NCBI RefSeq assembly: GCF_003481825.1
Contig: NZ_QULW01000018.1
Coordinates: 1 to 64,000, forward strand
Direction: 5' to 3'
DNA: 64,000 bases
From: Clostridium sp. OM02-18AC
GTDB taxonomy: Bacteria > Bacillota > Clostridia > Lachnospirales > Lachnospiraceae
This document shows, piece by piece, positions 54,154 to 63,180 of this stretch (position 1 is the stretch's first letter; each line of letters begins with the position of its first letter). The notes under the pieces were generated by a model. The model was not told where the DNA came from, did no database searches, and was given only the letters and a program-made list of their open reading frames with translations. The position numbers were made by a program, and so were the translations under genes.

Positions 54154-54227
54154 TCCCTCATCGTCTGTCTAAAAACGGGCGGTGGGGAGCAATCCATAAT
54201 TGGAATCGAATGAGGAGGATAAGAACT

Positions 54228-54629
54228 ATGGCAACAAGAAGAAACGCAGCTAAGGCAGCAGCAAAAGCGGCACCGAAGACTGAGTCCGTAAAGGCAGAAG
54301 TTAAGACCACTGCAGCAGAGGTTAAAGCAGAGGCTCCGGTAAAGGCAGTTGTTGAAGCACCGGCAGCAAAGCCAGTCGAGACCACCAAAAAAGCACCAGC
54401 AAAGAAAGCTCCTGCAAAGAAGGCAGACCCGAAGGCTTGCGTAGTTATTGAGTTCGCTGGCAAGCAGACCGTAGCAAAAGACGTTCTGGATAAGGCAGTG
54501 AAGGCATATGAAGAGGCTCATAAGGGCGCAGAGATCAAAACCATTGAAGTTTATGTAAAACCGGAAGAAAATGTTGCTTACTATGTAGTAAACGGAGAAG
54601 GTTCTGACGATTATAAGGTAACCTTATAA
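54228..54629 (+). CDS. DUF6465 family protein with Ala/Lys-rich N-terminus
   Basis: The 133-residue protein has an N-terminal half (about 1-70) built mainly of Ala, Lys, Pro, Thr and Val in histone-H1-like fashion. A compact C-terminal domain (about 72-133) contains VIEFAGKQTVAKDVLDKAV and IEVYVKPEENVAYYVVNG, as I recall for DUF6465. The function is unknown. The basic tail could bind nucleic acid or the cell surface. It has a GAGGAGG site, a perfect promoter and a strong terminator, so it is a highly expressed single gene. The start at 54228 follows the ribosome site by 9 bases. Confidence 0.78.
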   Translation: MATRRNAAKAAAKAAPKTESVKAEVKTTAAEVKAEAPVKAVVEAPAAKPVETTKKAPAKKAPAKKADPKACVVIEFAGKQTVAKDVLDKAVKAYEEAHKGAEIKTIEVYVKPEENVAYYVVNGEGSDDYKVTL

Positions 54630-54670
54630 TTCAGGAATCTCAGTTGTATCTGTACACTTTGTGAAGAGTG

Positions 54671-54706
54671 GAGTGAGGCTTTGGTTCAAAGCCTCACTCA
54701 TTTGTT
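54671..54706 (+). terminator. terminator after DUF6465 gene
   Basis: A perfect 13-base stem pairs 54671-54683 with 54687-54699 around a 3-base loop. Confidence 0.8.
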
Positions 54707-54736
54707 TTATAGATTTACAGGAAAAGGAGAGACACG

Positions 54737-56170
54737 ATGGAACAGCAGGAAACCTGGAAACTTCCGGAAGCCTTTGTGACAAGAATGAGAATTATGCTGG
54801 GAGAGGAATGTGATGCCTTTCTTGCAAGCTATGAGAAAGAACGGGCTCTTGGCCTCCGGGTCAACACCATGAAGGTTCCGGCAGCAGAATTTGCCGGAAA
54901 AAACCAGGCCGAGTTTTCCCTGCGCCCGGTTTCCTGGTGCCCGGAAGGCTTCTATTATGCTCGGGAAAGCCGTCCGGGACGCCATCCTTACCATGAGGCA
55001 GGTGTTTATTATATCCAGGAACCTAGCGCCATGGCGGTAGTGTCCCTGCTGGATCCGAAACCTGAAGATAAAGTTCTGGATTTGTGTGCGGCTCCGGGCG
55101 GAAAGACCACTCATATTGCGTCCCACCTGAAGGGAAAAGGGTTTCTGGTCAGCAACGAGATCCACCCGGCCCGGGCAAAAATCCTCTCCCAGAACGTGGA
55201 GCGCATGGGCATTGGCAATGTCATTGTGACCAATGAGGATTCCGGTACTCTGGCAAACTTTTTCCCGGAGTTCTTTGACTGCATGGTGGTGGACGCGCCA
55301 TGCTCCGGCGAAGGTATGTTCCGGAAAGATGAGCAGGCCAGAAATGAGTGGAGCGAGGCCAATGTAAAGCTGTGTGCAGAGCGTCAGCAGGAAATTCTGG
55401 ACAATGCGGCGGAGATGTTAAAACCGGGCGGCAGAATGGTCTATTCCACCTGCACCTTTGCGCCGGAGGAAGATGAGGACGGCATCGCTGTTTTCCTGGA
55501 GCGCCATCCGGAATTTTCCGTGGTATGTGTGGGCGCTGATGAAATGCCGGTGGGGTTATCCTGTGGGCATCCAGAGTGGAGTCACAACAAAAATCAGGAG
55601 CTTCAGGACACCTTTCGCATCTGGCCCCATAAGTCAGAGGGAGAAGGGCATTATCTGGCACTTCTTCGCAAGGCGGGAACGTGGGCCGTGGAAGATGGAA
55701 GAAAGCGGAAACAGCCGAAATACTGGAATGAAAAGGCAGGACGTTCCTATGTGGAAGAATTTCTGAAAAAGTCACTGACTGCGACCGGCCATGATGTACT
55801 GGAGACCGGTATGGACCGACTAATTCTTTTCGGAGACCAGTTATACCAGCTGCCGGAGGGAACACCGGCGTTAGACCGGCTGCGGGTTCTGCGTCCGGGA
55901 CTGCACCTTGGTGCCTTCAAGACCAAACGGTTTGAGCCGTCCCACGCACTTTCCCATTACCTGAAGCCGGAGCAGGCTGTATCGGTTTTAAGGCTTGAGC
56001 GGGATGACACACAGGTACTGGCTTATTTGAAAGGAAATACAGTAAACGGCCCGGCTGATTTGTCCGGCTGGACCTTAGTCTGCATGGAGGATTATCCTCT
56101 GGGCTGGGGAAAGGCAGTTTCCGGAACTGTGAAGAATCATTATCCAAAAGGGCTCCGCATACAGGGTTAA
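54737..56170 (+). CDS. RsmB/RsmF-type 23S/16S rRNA (cytosine-5) methyltransferase
   Basis: The 477-residue protein is a NOL1/NOP2/sun family SAM-dependent methyltransferase. The SAM loop is LDLCAAPGGKTTHIAS near 114-129. The catalytic Cys lies in YSTCTFAPEED near 237 and the second conserved Cys in DAPCSGEGMFRKDEQ near 186. A C-terminal RsmF-like and PUA-type region (about 300-477) binds rRNA. The exact methylated base cannot be read. AAAGGAG precedes the ATG. Confidence 0.9.
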   Translation: MEQQETWKLPEAFVTRMRIMLGEECDAFLASYEKERALGLRVNTMKVPAAEFAGKNQAEFSLRPVSWCPEGFYYARESRPGRHPYHEAGVYYIQEPSAMAVVSLLDPKPEDKVLDLCAAPGGKTTHIASHLKGKGFLVSNEIHPARAKILSQNVERMGIGNVIVTNEDSGTLANFFPEFFDCMVVDAPCSGEGMFRKDEQARNEWSEANVKLCAERQQEILDNAAEMLKPGGRMVYSTCTFAPEEDEDGIAVFLERHPEFSVVCVGADEMPVGLSCGHPEWSHNKNQELQDTFRIWPHKSEGEGHYLALLRKAGTWAVEDGRKRKQPKYWNEKAGRSYVEEFLKKSLTATGHDVLETGMDRLILFGDQLYQLPEGTPALDRLRVLRPGLHLGAFKTKRFEPSHALSHYLKPEQAVSVLRLERDDTQVLAYLKGNTVNGPADLSGWTLVCMEDYPLGWGKAVSGTVKNHYPKGLRIQG

Positions 56171-56190
56171 ACCTGTGTGCGAAGCCCTTT
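56147..56190. terminator. stem-loop between converging genes
   Basis: A 19-base, nearly complete stem pairs 56147-56165 with 56172-56190, but only a short T-run follows. Confidence 0.5.
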
Positions 56191-56205
56191 CGTGCCGTTA
56201 TAATT

Positions 56206-57642
56206 TTAATCGTGGGTCTTAAAGGTCTCAACGATTGCGATCATATCTTCTTTGTGCAGCTTTTTGTTGTTCATAAAGTCTCTTGTCTTCGGAATGTAAT
56301 GTTCCAGGATCGGCAGAAGGATCAGGGCGGTAATGCCACTGGTGAAACCTCCGTTGTAAAGCACCAGTCCGCCGTGAAGGGCACTGGTTGCCGTGCACAT
56401 AGACGCGCACATAAAACCGGCCGCGATGCCTGCGCGTCTGCCATACCGTCCGGAAATCGGGCAGAGGCCGGTGGCGAATGCCACACCGTTTATGTATCCC
56501 TGGGTGGTGATGGTCCAGCTGATCTCCCGGCCATTGATGTAACAGATGGTCAGAGTGAACAGGTAAAGCAGCTGGTATCCGGCAAGAATTGGCCAGATGT
56601 TTTTCGGATGCTGTCCCATGCAGGTAAAAGTCAGGGCAGCAAGGATCACACCGATGGTGGCACCGGTAAAGCCGGCTCCCTCTGTGTAGACCATGATAAT
56701 GTCTAAATAGAACAAAAAGAACATACCGACGGTACCGATGTTGATGAGGCAGACCGGCATGCTGTATTTGGTGGCAAAGTCAGTCTGGTATCCGGTGTCC
56801 CGGGTCAGCTCTTCGTAGCCGGAAAAGCTCTTTCCGTTTAAGAGGAAGCCGGCCAGGATGCAGATGCCAAAAACAATCAGAAAAAAGCAGTTGGCATAGA
56901 GCTGGAAGGAATGACCGAAATGCTCATATACCGGATTGAAACGTGTCAGCTTGGCAGATGCGTCTACTCCCATGGTGTTGTAGAAAAAGTTAAACAGGAA
57001 GAAGCCGAAAAGGCCAAAGGCCAGGCCGCCGTTGTACAGGTTGTAGCCTTTGTGCCATGCATGGGCACCGGGCAGGATGGCCGGTACGATGAAGCCAAGC
57101 ATAATTGAAAATGCGATGGTTAAAAATACGCCGCTTACGGTAAGGGTTGGATGTTCGAAAACAAAATTGTCCTGGGTGTAGCGGAATAGCAGTTCTCCGA
57201 TAAATGGCCCGAATGAAGTGGTAAACATGCAGACATGGAGGTTGCTCTTAAAGTCGAGCTTTTTTAACTGCAGATAAAGAAATGGGGCCAGAAAACAAGG
57301 CCACATGGTTAAAAAGTTCAGGCCGTAAAAGCAGTGGGCTACAACAAGAAAGTAGCCAGCCAGCGTGCTGGGGCGGGAGTCGCCTTTCAATCCCACCATA
57401 AAAATCCAGCAGGCCAGACCGCAGGCTCCGGCGTTTAACATGGCGCTGGGCAGTCCGCCGATTTCCAGATAATCGGTAACCAGAGGGCTGGGCGAGGTCA
57501 TGATAAGATACCAGCCATGAAGAATATTGCCAGTTTCGTGTGTGTATACAGCTGCAATCAGCGAAGAAATCAGAAACGCAACAGAAAAACCAAGAGCAAC
57601 CCCATTGATGAGGGTGCTGTTGGTTATTTTTTTAGTCTCCAT
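56206..57642 (-). CDS. DUF1576 family multi-span membrane protein
   Basis: The 478-residue protein is strongly hydrophobic with ten or more membrane segments and Gly-rich loops. Its layout and length fit the DUF1576 family, which has no known function. A GGGG ribosome site is 9 bases before the start at 57642. It stands alone with its own promoter region. A transporter or channel role is plausible only from topology. Confidence 0.72.
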   Translation of the reverse strand: METKKITNSTLINGVALGFSVAFLISSLIAAVYTHETGNILHGWYLIMTSPSPLVTDYLEIGGLPSAMLNAGACGLACWIFMVGLKGDSRPSTLAGYFLVVAHCFYGLNFLTMWPCFLAPFLYLQLKKLDFKSNLHVCMFTTSFGPFIGELLFRYTQDNFVFEHPTLTVSGVFLTIAFSIMLGFIVPAILPGAHAWHKGYNLYNGGLAFGLFGFFLFNFFYNTMGVDASAKLTRFNPVYEHFGHSFQLYANCFFLIVFGICILAGFLLNGKSFSGYEELTRDTGYQTDFATKYSMPVCLINIGTVGMFFLFYLDIIMVYTEGAGFTGATIGVILAALTFTCMGQHPKNIWPILAGYQLLYLFTLTICYINGREISWTITTQGYINGVAFATGLCPISGRYGRRAGIAAGFMCASMCTATSALHGGLVLYNGGFTSGITALILLPILEHYIPKTRDFMNNKKLHKEDMIAIVETFKTHD

Positions 57643-57775
57643 ACTTAAATCCCCTGTATTAGTATTTAATTTTTGCTTTTATTGTAATGATTTTGAGTAG
57701 TAGTGTTCTAATTCTCAATTATAGAGCAGGAAACTGTCTATTTCAACATGATTTCTTAATAGAATTTGTATGGAA

Positions 57776-58699
57776 TTAAATGCAAAATGGTGCTGTGTGC
57801 GGCAGGGAAGGAAGAAACTGTTTCATGTCCGCCGGGAGTGGAGCTGTAAAGTGCAGGGGGATACCGGTGATCGGGTGTGGAAAGGACAGTTTCCAGGAAT
57901 GAAGGCTCTGGCGGTTTAAGTACCGGTAGTCCGGATTGTAAAGAAAATCTCCGTACAGTGGATGACCGATGTATTTCATATGGACACGGATCTGGTGTGT
58001 GCGTCCGGTTTCAAGACGGATTTCAAGAAGGGAAGAATCCGTTTCATGGGAGTAGGAGATCAGCCGGTAATGTGTTATGGCAGATTCCCCATGCAGCGGA
58101 TCCGCCATACGTTCGATGGTCGATCCGGGAACTCGGGCAATCGGAACAGTAATAGTACCCTCCGGTGCGCCGGAAAGATCGCCGGTTACGGCAGCGAGAT
58201 AGGTACGGTGGATTTTATGCTGTTTTACCATATCGGACAGAATGCAGCCGCTCAGGGCATGTCTGGCGATAATGAGCAGGCCGGTAGTATCGCGGTCGAG
58301 ACGGTTGATGGCGCGGAAAACAAATGGCTCCTGCCTGTTTTCAAAATACCATGCCAGTCCGTTGGCGAGGGAATTGTCAAAATGTCCCTGGGAAGGGTGG
58401 ATAGGGACATTAGCTGCTTTGTTAATAACCATAAGATCGTCATCCTCGTAAAGGATGGAAAGGGGCATTGGCACTGGAATAATGTGTTCAGAGGATACGT
58501 CTTCGGAAAATGTGACAGAAAGAATATCCCCGGCCATAAGTTTTCTGGTGGTGTAGACTTTTTCCCCGCAAAGCAGGAGCCCATCACTGGTCAGTTTGAT
58601 ACGGTTGATGAGACTTTTGGAATAACCGTGTTCTTTTAAAAGAGATTCTACAGTCTGGCCGTCTGTGTGAGCCGTGTAGGTGTAATGCAGTGTCTTCAT
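57776..58699 (-). CDS. RluA family pseudouridine synthase
   Basis: The 307-residue protein has an N-terminal S4-like region (about 14-70) and the RluA catalytic core with Asp135 in INRLDRDTTGLL. The C-terminal motif TGRTHQIRVHMKYIGHPLYGD near 230-250 is characteristic. It isomerises uridines in rRNA or tRNA. AAGGAGG lies 8 bases before the start. The start overlaps the stop of a dinB remnant (ATGA), so the two were once translationally coupled. Confidence 0.9.
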   Translation of the reverse strand: MKTLHYTYTAHTDGQTVESLLKEHGYSKSLINRIKLTSDGLLLCGEKVYTTRKLMAGDILSVTFSEDVSSEHIIPVPMPLSILYEDDDLMVINKAANVPIHPSQGHFDNSLANGLAWYFENRQEPFVFRAINRLDRDTTGLLIIARHALSGCILSDMVKQHKIHRTYLAAVTGDLSGAPEGTITVPIARVPGSTIERMADPLHGESAITHYRLISYSHETDSSLLEIRLETGRTHQIRVHMKYIGHPLYGDFLYNPDYRYLNRQSLHSWKLSFPHPITGIPLHFTAPLPADMKQFLPSLPHTAPFCI

Positions 58700-58960
58700 G
58701 AAGGGGCCTCCTTTTTGTTCTGGCGGGATGAGGCGTGCAGGTGTTTCTGGCGGCTTACTGCATGTTCGGTGGGTGCGTCTTCTCTCAGAAAGCTGGCACG
58801 CTGTACGCTGTCAACTCCGAATCGTCCGCGTATGGCATCTACCGCTTTTTTCCATGGCCCGCATTTTCTTTGCGTGTTCGTCTTCAAACAGGCTCATCTG
58901 TTCAAAGGCATCTTCCTGGATCCGTGTAGTGCGCAGACCTGGTGAGTAGTTATCTGGCTT
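58696..58960 (-). pseudogene. dinB: DNA polymerase IV (DinB) C-terminal remnant
   Basis: On the minus strand a reading of about 85 codons begins KPDNYSPGLRTTR, runs through QMSLFEDEHAKKM and continues after a frame change as AVDAIRGRFGVDSVQRASFL. This is the little-finger tail typical of DinB polymerases of Firmicutes. A stop at 58961-58963 lies just upstream and no polymerase core is present, so everything but the tail is deleted. The frame change falls in a run of six T at 58846-58851. The remnant ends at the start of the pseudouridine synthase gene. Confidence 0.72.
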
Positions 58961-59011
58961 CTATCATAGCAGAATATCCGAAAATTTACCAGAATAGGAT
59001 AGAGAGACAGT

Positions 59012-60355
59012 GTGATAACAAGCGGGGTGTATGGATTGAAGAGAAAAGAAAAGAGAAACCGGATCATCGGTCTGATGACCGGAATCAGCATTGGCTTTGC
59101 GGCGTGGGGGAGTGAGCACCCGCAGCCGGATCCATGGAGGGCAGCTGGAAATGTACAGGTGGTGCAAAGCGGAATGCCTGCGGCACAGGAAACAGGGCAA
59201 GCAGTGCAGAACGGTGCCGGGGAGAATATACATGCGCTTTCCCTGCATGCCCAGAGTGCAGTGCTGATGGATGCGGACAGCGGCCGCATTTTATATGGAA
59301 AGGACGAGCATCAGATCCGGCCTATGGCCAGCACCACCAAGATCATGACCTGCATTCTTGCGCTAGAACTTGGGAATCCGGAGGATTTCTGCGAGGTTTC
59401 AAAACGGGCGGCCGGACAGCCGAAAGTCAGGCTGGGAGCACCGGCCGGAAGTATGCTGAAGCTTCAGGATCTTTTGTATTCCCTGATGCTGGAGTCTCAC
59501 AATGATTCTGCGGTGGTGATTGCGGAGCACATCAGCGGAAACGTGGAAGCATTTGCGGAAGAGATGAACCGCAAGGCCCGGGAAATCGGCTGCAGGAATA
59601 CCGTGTTTCTGACACCAAACGGGCTGGATGAAGAGAAAAAGGCAGCGGACGGAGAAGTGATCCGGCACAGCACGACGGCGGAAGAACTGGCAAAGATCAT
59701 GCGGTACTGTACTGAATTATCGCCAAAGCATGATGAATTTTTAACGATAACGCGCTGCAAAACCCATGTTTTTTCGGATCGGGCAAAACGGAACTCCTAT
59801 CATTGTATAAACCATAACGCACTGCTGGATATGACGGCAGAGGCTGTGAGCGGAAAGACTGGTTTTACAGGCGGAGCCGGATACTGTTATGTGACAGAGC
59901 TGTCGGACGGGGACCGAAAATTTATTATCTCGCTTCTGGGCTGCGGCTGGCCTCCGCATAAAACCTGGAAGTGGGAGGATGTAAGACGGCTGTATCGCTA
60001 TGGAAAGGAGCAGTATTTCTACCGGGAATTTGCGTTTGAGGAAAAGCAGATCCGAGTCCCTTTGGAAAATGGTGCCGGAAAAGACTGGATTTATGCGGTT
60101 TCTGACAGCCCCAGGCAGAAGAAAACGTTTCGGCTTCTGGTAGCGGAGAATGAACAGCCTGAAGCAGAATATGTCTTAAAACAGGCACTGGAAGCTCCGG
60201 TGAAGGCAGGGGATGGAATTGGAAATGTGTATTACAGCCTGAATGGAATCCGGATTGGACAGAGCAGCTACCGGGCAAAGGACGGAGCGGACGCCTGGAA
60301 TTTGTATTACTGCCTGAGCCAGGTTATAAAATTCTGGTCCATGCATGCTTTGTAA
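59012..60355 (+). CDS. D-alanyl-D-alanine carboxypeptidase (S11, low-molecular-weight PBP)
   Basis: The 447-residue protein is a DacF/PBP5-like enzyme. The active-site S-x-x-K is ASTTK at about 106-110, the second box ESHND at about 168 carries S-H-N instead of the usual S-x-N Gly form, and the KTG box lies in VSGKTGFTGG near 282. A basic N-terminus and a hydrophobic stretch (IIGLMTGISIGFAAW) form a signal or anchor. A GTG start at 59012 is used, with a weak ribosome site; GTG 59027 and TTG 59036 are alternatives. It trims the terminal D-Ala from peptidoglycan outside the membrane. Confidence 0.88.
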   Translation: MITSGVYGLKRKEKRNRIIGLMTGISIGFAAWGSEHPQPDPWRAAGNVQVVQSGMPAAQETGQAVQNGAGENIHALSLHAQSAVLMDADSGRILYGKDEHQIRPMASTTKIMTCILALELGNPEDFCEVSKRAAGQPKVRLGAPAGSMLKLQDLLYSLMLESHNDSAVVIAEHISGNVEAFAEEMNRKAREIGCRNTVFLTPNGLDEEKKAADGEVIRHSTTAEELAKIMRYCTELSPKHDEFLTITRCKTHVFSDRAKRNSYHCINHNALLDMTAEAVSGKTGFTGGAGYCYVTELSDGDRKFIISLLGCGWPPHKTWKWEDVRRLYRYGKEQYFYREFAFEEKQIRVPLENGAGKDWIYAVSDSPRQKKTFRLLVAENEQPEAEYVLKQALEAPVKAGDGIGNVYYSLNGIRIGQSSYRAKDGADAWNLYYCLSQVIKFWSMHAL

Positions 60356-60372
60356 AAAAAATTCAAAAATAC

Positions 60373-60401
60373 TTGAATTTTATCCGATGACATTATATTA
60401 T
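60373..60401 (+). promoter_or_regulatory. promoter of the decarboxylase operon
   Basis: TTGAAT (60373-60378), a 17-base spacer and TATTAT (60396-60401), about 110 bases before the first gene. Confidence 0.6.
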
Positions 60402-60509
60402 TATAATCGGCAGAAATTGGATTTACTAAACGATAGTTTGTCTTTCTCTTAACAATACAAAAGAGGAGGAAAAGCGATCGTCAAATATTTCAAAATGGAG
60501 GATTGCAAA

Positions 60510-61958
60510 ATGAGTAATCAAACATCAGCAAGTAACAGAATCAACGCATTACTTGATGAGAACAGTTTTGTTGAAGTTGGCGCTTACATTACAGCAAGAA
60601 GCACTGATTTTAACATGGCTGCTAAGGAGACTCCGGCAGATGGCGTAATCACCGGTTACGGTACCATCGAAGGAAACCTTGTGTATGTGTACAGCCAGGA
60701 CGCTTCCGTACTGGGCGGTTCCTTAGGCGAGATGCACGCAAAGAAAATTTCCAACATCTATTCCATGGCAGTAAAGATGGGCGCACCGGTCATCGGACTG
60801 GTTGACTGTGCAGGTCTTCGCCTGCAGGAAGCAACCGACGCTTTAAACGGCTTTGGCGAGATGTATTTAAGCCAGACCCTGGCATCTGGCGTAGTTCCGC
60901 AGATCTCCGCTATCTTTGGTACCTGCGGCGGCGGTATGGCAGTTGCATCTGCTATGTCTGACTTTATTTTTATGGAAGAGAAGAACGCAAAATTATTTGT
61001 AAATTCTCCGAACGCAATCGATGGAAACCGTGTTGAGAAGTGCGACACTTCCAGCGCAGCATTCCAGAGCGAGGAAACCGGCCTTGTGGACTTTACCGGA
61101 AGCGAGGAGGATATCTTATCCCAGATCCGTGCCCTGGTAACCATTCTTCCGGCAAACAACGAGGACGACATGTCCTACAGCGAGTGCACCGACGATTTAA
61201 ACCGTGTATGCTCCGATCTTGAGAACTGTGCAGGCGCTACCGACCTGGCACTGGCACAGATCTCTGACGATAACTTCTTCTTAGAGGTTAAGAAAAACTA
61301 TGATAAGTCTATGGTAACCGGCTTCATCCGTCTGAACGGAACCACCGTAGGCTGCGTTGCAAACCGCACTGCTGTTTACGCAGCAGACGGCGTGAAGGAA
61401 GACGAGTTTGACGCAGTTCTTTCCGCTAATGGCGCTGAGAAAGCTGCAAAGTTTGTTTCCTTCTGTGACGCATTCAACATCCCGCTCTTAACCCTGGTGA
61501 ACGTAAAGGGCTACAAGGCATGCAAGTGCACCGAGCGCCGCATCGCAAAGAGCGCAGGCCGCTTAACCTATGCTTTCGCAAATGCAAGCGTTCCGAAGGT
61601 AACCGTTGTTGTCGGCGAGGCATATGGTACTGCTTACCTGACCATGAACTCCAAGTCCATCGGTGCAGATGTGGTTTATGCATGGCCGAACGCTTCCATC
61701 GGCATGATGGACGCTTCTGCAGCAGCAAAGATCATGTATGCAGACGAGATCGCAAAAGCAGAGGATTCCGTTGCACTCATCAATGAGAAGGCGGCTGAAT
61801 ACCGCGAGATGCAGTCCAGCGCACTGGCAGCGGCAAAGAGAGGATATGTAGACGATATCATCGAGGCATGTGACACCAGAAAACGTGTGATCGCAGCATT
61901 CGAGATGCTGTTTACCAAAAGAGAGGATCGTCCGGACAGAAAACATGGAACGGTTTAG
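60510..61958 (+). CDS. acyl-CoA carboxyltransferase (decarboxylase alpha subunit)
   Basis: The 482-residue protein is a biotin-dependent carboxyltransferase of the propionyl-CoA/methylmalonyl-CoA type. DGVITGYGTIEGNLVYVYSQD at about 44 and IFGTCGGGMAVASAMSDF near 138-155 form the N-terminal crotonase-like half, and VVVGEAYGTAYLTMNSKS near 370 the C-terminal half. It moves CO2 from an acyl-CoA to biotin. The ATG at 60510 was taken because the upstream ATG lies in the TGGAGGAT ribosome site. With the gamma, biotin and beta genes it forms a sodium-pumping decarboxylase. Methylmalonyl-CoA is the commonest substrate, with glutaconyl- or malonyl-CoA as alternatives. Confidence 0.87.
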   Translation: MSNQTSASNRINALLDENSFVEVGAYITARSTDFNMAAKETPADGVITGYGTIEGNLVYVYSQDASVLGGSLGEMHAKKISNIYSMAVKMGAPVIGLVDCAGLRLQEATDALNGFGEMYLSQTLASGVVPQISAIFGTCGGGMAVASAMSDFIFMEEKNAKLFVNSPNAIDGNRVEKCDTSSAAFQSEETGLVDFTGSEEDILSQIRALVTILPANNEDDMSYSECTDDLNRVCSDLENCAGATDLALAQISDDNFFLEVKKNYDKSMVTGFIRLNGTTVGCVANRTAVYAADGVKEDEFDAVLSANGAEKAAKFVSFCDAFNIPLLTLVNVKGYKACKCTERRIAKSAGRLTYAFANASVPKVTVVVGEAYGTAYLTMNSKSIGADVVYAWPNASIGMMDASAAAKIMYADEIAKAEDSVALINEKAAEYREMQSSALAAAKRGYVDDIIEACDTRKRVIAAFEMLFTKREDRPDRKHGTV

Positions 61959-61975
61959 AATGAGGTGACAAATAT

Positions 61976-62752
61976 ATGAAACAGTATATGAAACGAGTTT
62001 TGTTAGTGTTAAGCATGGTAGTCAGCCTCTTTGCTCTGTCCGCATGCTCCAACAAGAATGCTGCTGAGGCAGAAACTATGGATCCGCAGACAGCTTCCTA
62101 CATTTCTCAGATCTCGGAAAACCTGCTCCAGACCATTGCCGAGATGGACGAGGCCACAGCAGAGGAGTCTGAGACCGGCCTGATCAAACAGGGTGAGGAC
62201 GGCCTTGCGAGCGGCCTGACTTCCTGGATCGGTGTTATGAAAGACACCGGCGCATTCGTAAGCATCCTTTCCTCTGACACCGAGCTTAGTGAGGATGACC
62301 AGTATGTATGTGTGGTTCAGGCACAGTTTGAGAACCGCAATGTAGAGTTCAAAGCATTCTACACCATGGATCCGCAGAGCCAGAACTTAAACCCGGTCAG
62401 CCTGACCTTCAGCCCGGAATACACCGTAGGCGAGAACATGGCAAAAGCAGGCATGAATACTTTACTTGGTATGGGTACTGTATTCCTGGTACTGATCTTT
62501 ATCAGCATCCTGATCAGCTGCTTCAAGTTCATCAGCGTTTTTGAAAACAAGGTGAAAGCAAAGAACACAGCTCCGGCACCGGCAGCAGCTCCTGTGGCAG
62601 CACCGGCAGCAGAAGAGGAAGAGCTTGTGGATGATCTGGAACTGGTGGCTGTCATCACTGCGGCTATCGCAGCATCAACCAACTCATCAACCGACTCCCT
62701 GGTAGTACGCTCCATCAAACGTGCACCGGGCGCAAAATGGAAAAGAGCATAA
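61976..62752 (+). CDS. OadG-family subunit fused to a lipoprotein domain
   Basis: The 258-residue protein begins with a lipoprotein signal ending L-S-A-C (Cys at about 24). It has an extracytoplasmic domain at about 30-155, a membrane span near 162-183 and a cytoplasmic Ala/Pro-rich tail ending in LVAVITAAIAAS and a basic terminus, typical of OadG/MmdD. Ordinary gamma subunits are near 80-120 residues and lack the outer domain. It anchors the carboxyltransferase to the membrane beta subunit. The outer domain is of unknown role. Confidence 0.82.
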   Translation: MKQYMKRVLLVLSMVVSLFALSACSNKNAAEAETMDPQTASYISQISENLLQTIAEMDEATAEESETGLIKQGEDGLASGLTSWIGVMKDTGAFVSILSSDTELSEDDQYVCVVQAQFENRNVEFKAFYTMDPQSQNLNPVSLTFSPEYTVGENMAKAGMNTLLGMGTVFLVLIFISILISCFKFISVFENKVKAKNTAPAPAAAPVAAPAAEEEELVDDLELVAVITAAIAASTNSSTDSLVVRSIKRAPGAKWKRA

Positions 62753-62773
62753 GCGAATAGGAGGATTCTTATC

Positions 62774-63139
62774 ATGAAAAATTATACGATTACTGTGAAT
62801 GGCAATGTATACAATGTAACTGTTGAAGAAGGAACCACTGCTGGTGTTGTTCAGGCACCGGTAGCAGCAGCTCCGAAGGCAGCTCCGGCAGCAGCAAAGG
62901 CAGCAGCTCCGGCTGGCGCACAGGGTTCTGTTGTTGTATCTGCTCCGATGCCGGGTAAGGTTCTGGCAGTAAAAGCAAGCGCAGGACAGGCTGTAAAGAA
63001 GGGTGACGTGATCATGGTTCTTGAGGCTATGAAGATGGAGAACGATATCGTAGCTCCTCAGGATGGAACCATCGCAAGCATTAATGCAGCAGCTGGTGAT
63101 GCTGTAGAATCTGGCGCAACTCTTGCTACATTAAACTAA
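62774..63139 (+). CDS. biotin carrier subunit of the decarboxylase
   Basis: The 121-residue protein has an Ala/Pro-rich flexible linker at about 25-52 and a biotinyl domain with the E-A-M-K-M-E-N-D motif, Lys at about 87. Biotin carries CO2 from the alpha to the beta subunit. AGGAGG lies before the ATG. Confidence 0.93.
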   Translation: MKNYTITVNGNVYNVTVEEGTTAGVVQAPVAAAPKAAPAAAKAAAPAGAQGSVVVSAPMPGKVLAVKASAGQAVKKGDVIMVLEAMKMENDIVAPQDGTIASINAAAGDAVESGATLATLN

Positions 63140-63180
63140 TGGCTTGCAGATAAGAGCAAGTTCCATATGGAGGGATTAAA

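Noticed and set aside
58735..58945. Plus-strand small frames in the gap between the pseudouridine synthase and carboxypeptidase genes
   Set aside because: The minus strand there carries a recognisable dinB tail, and the plus-strand frames have no ribosome sites.
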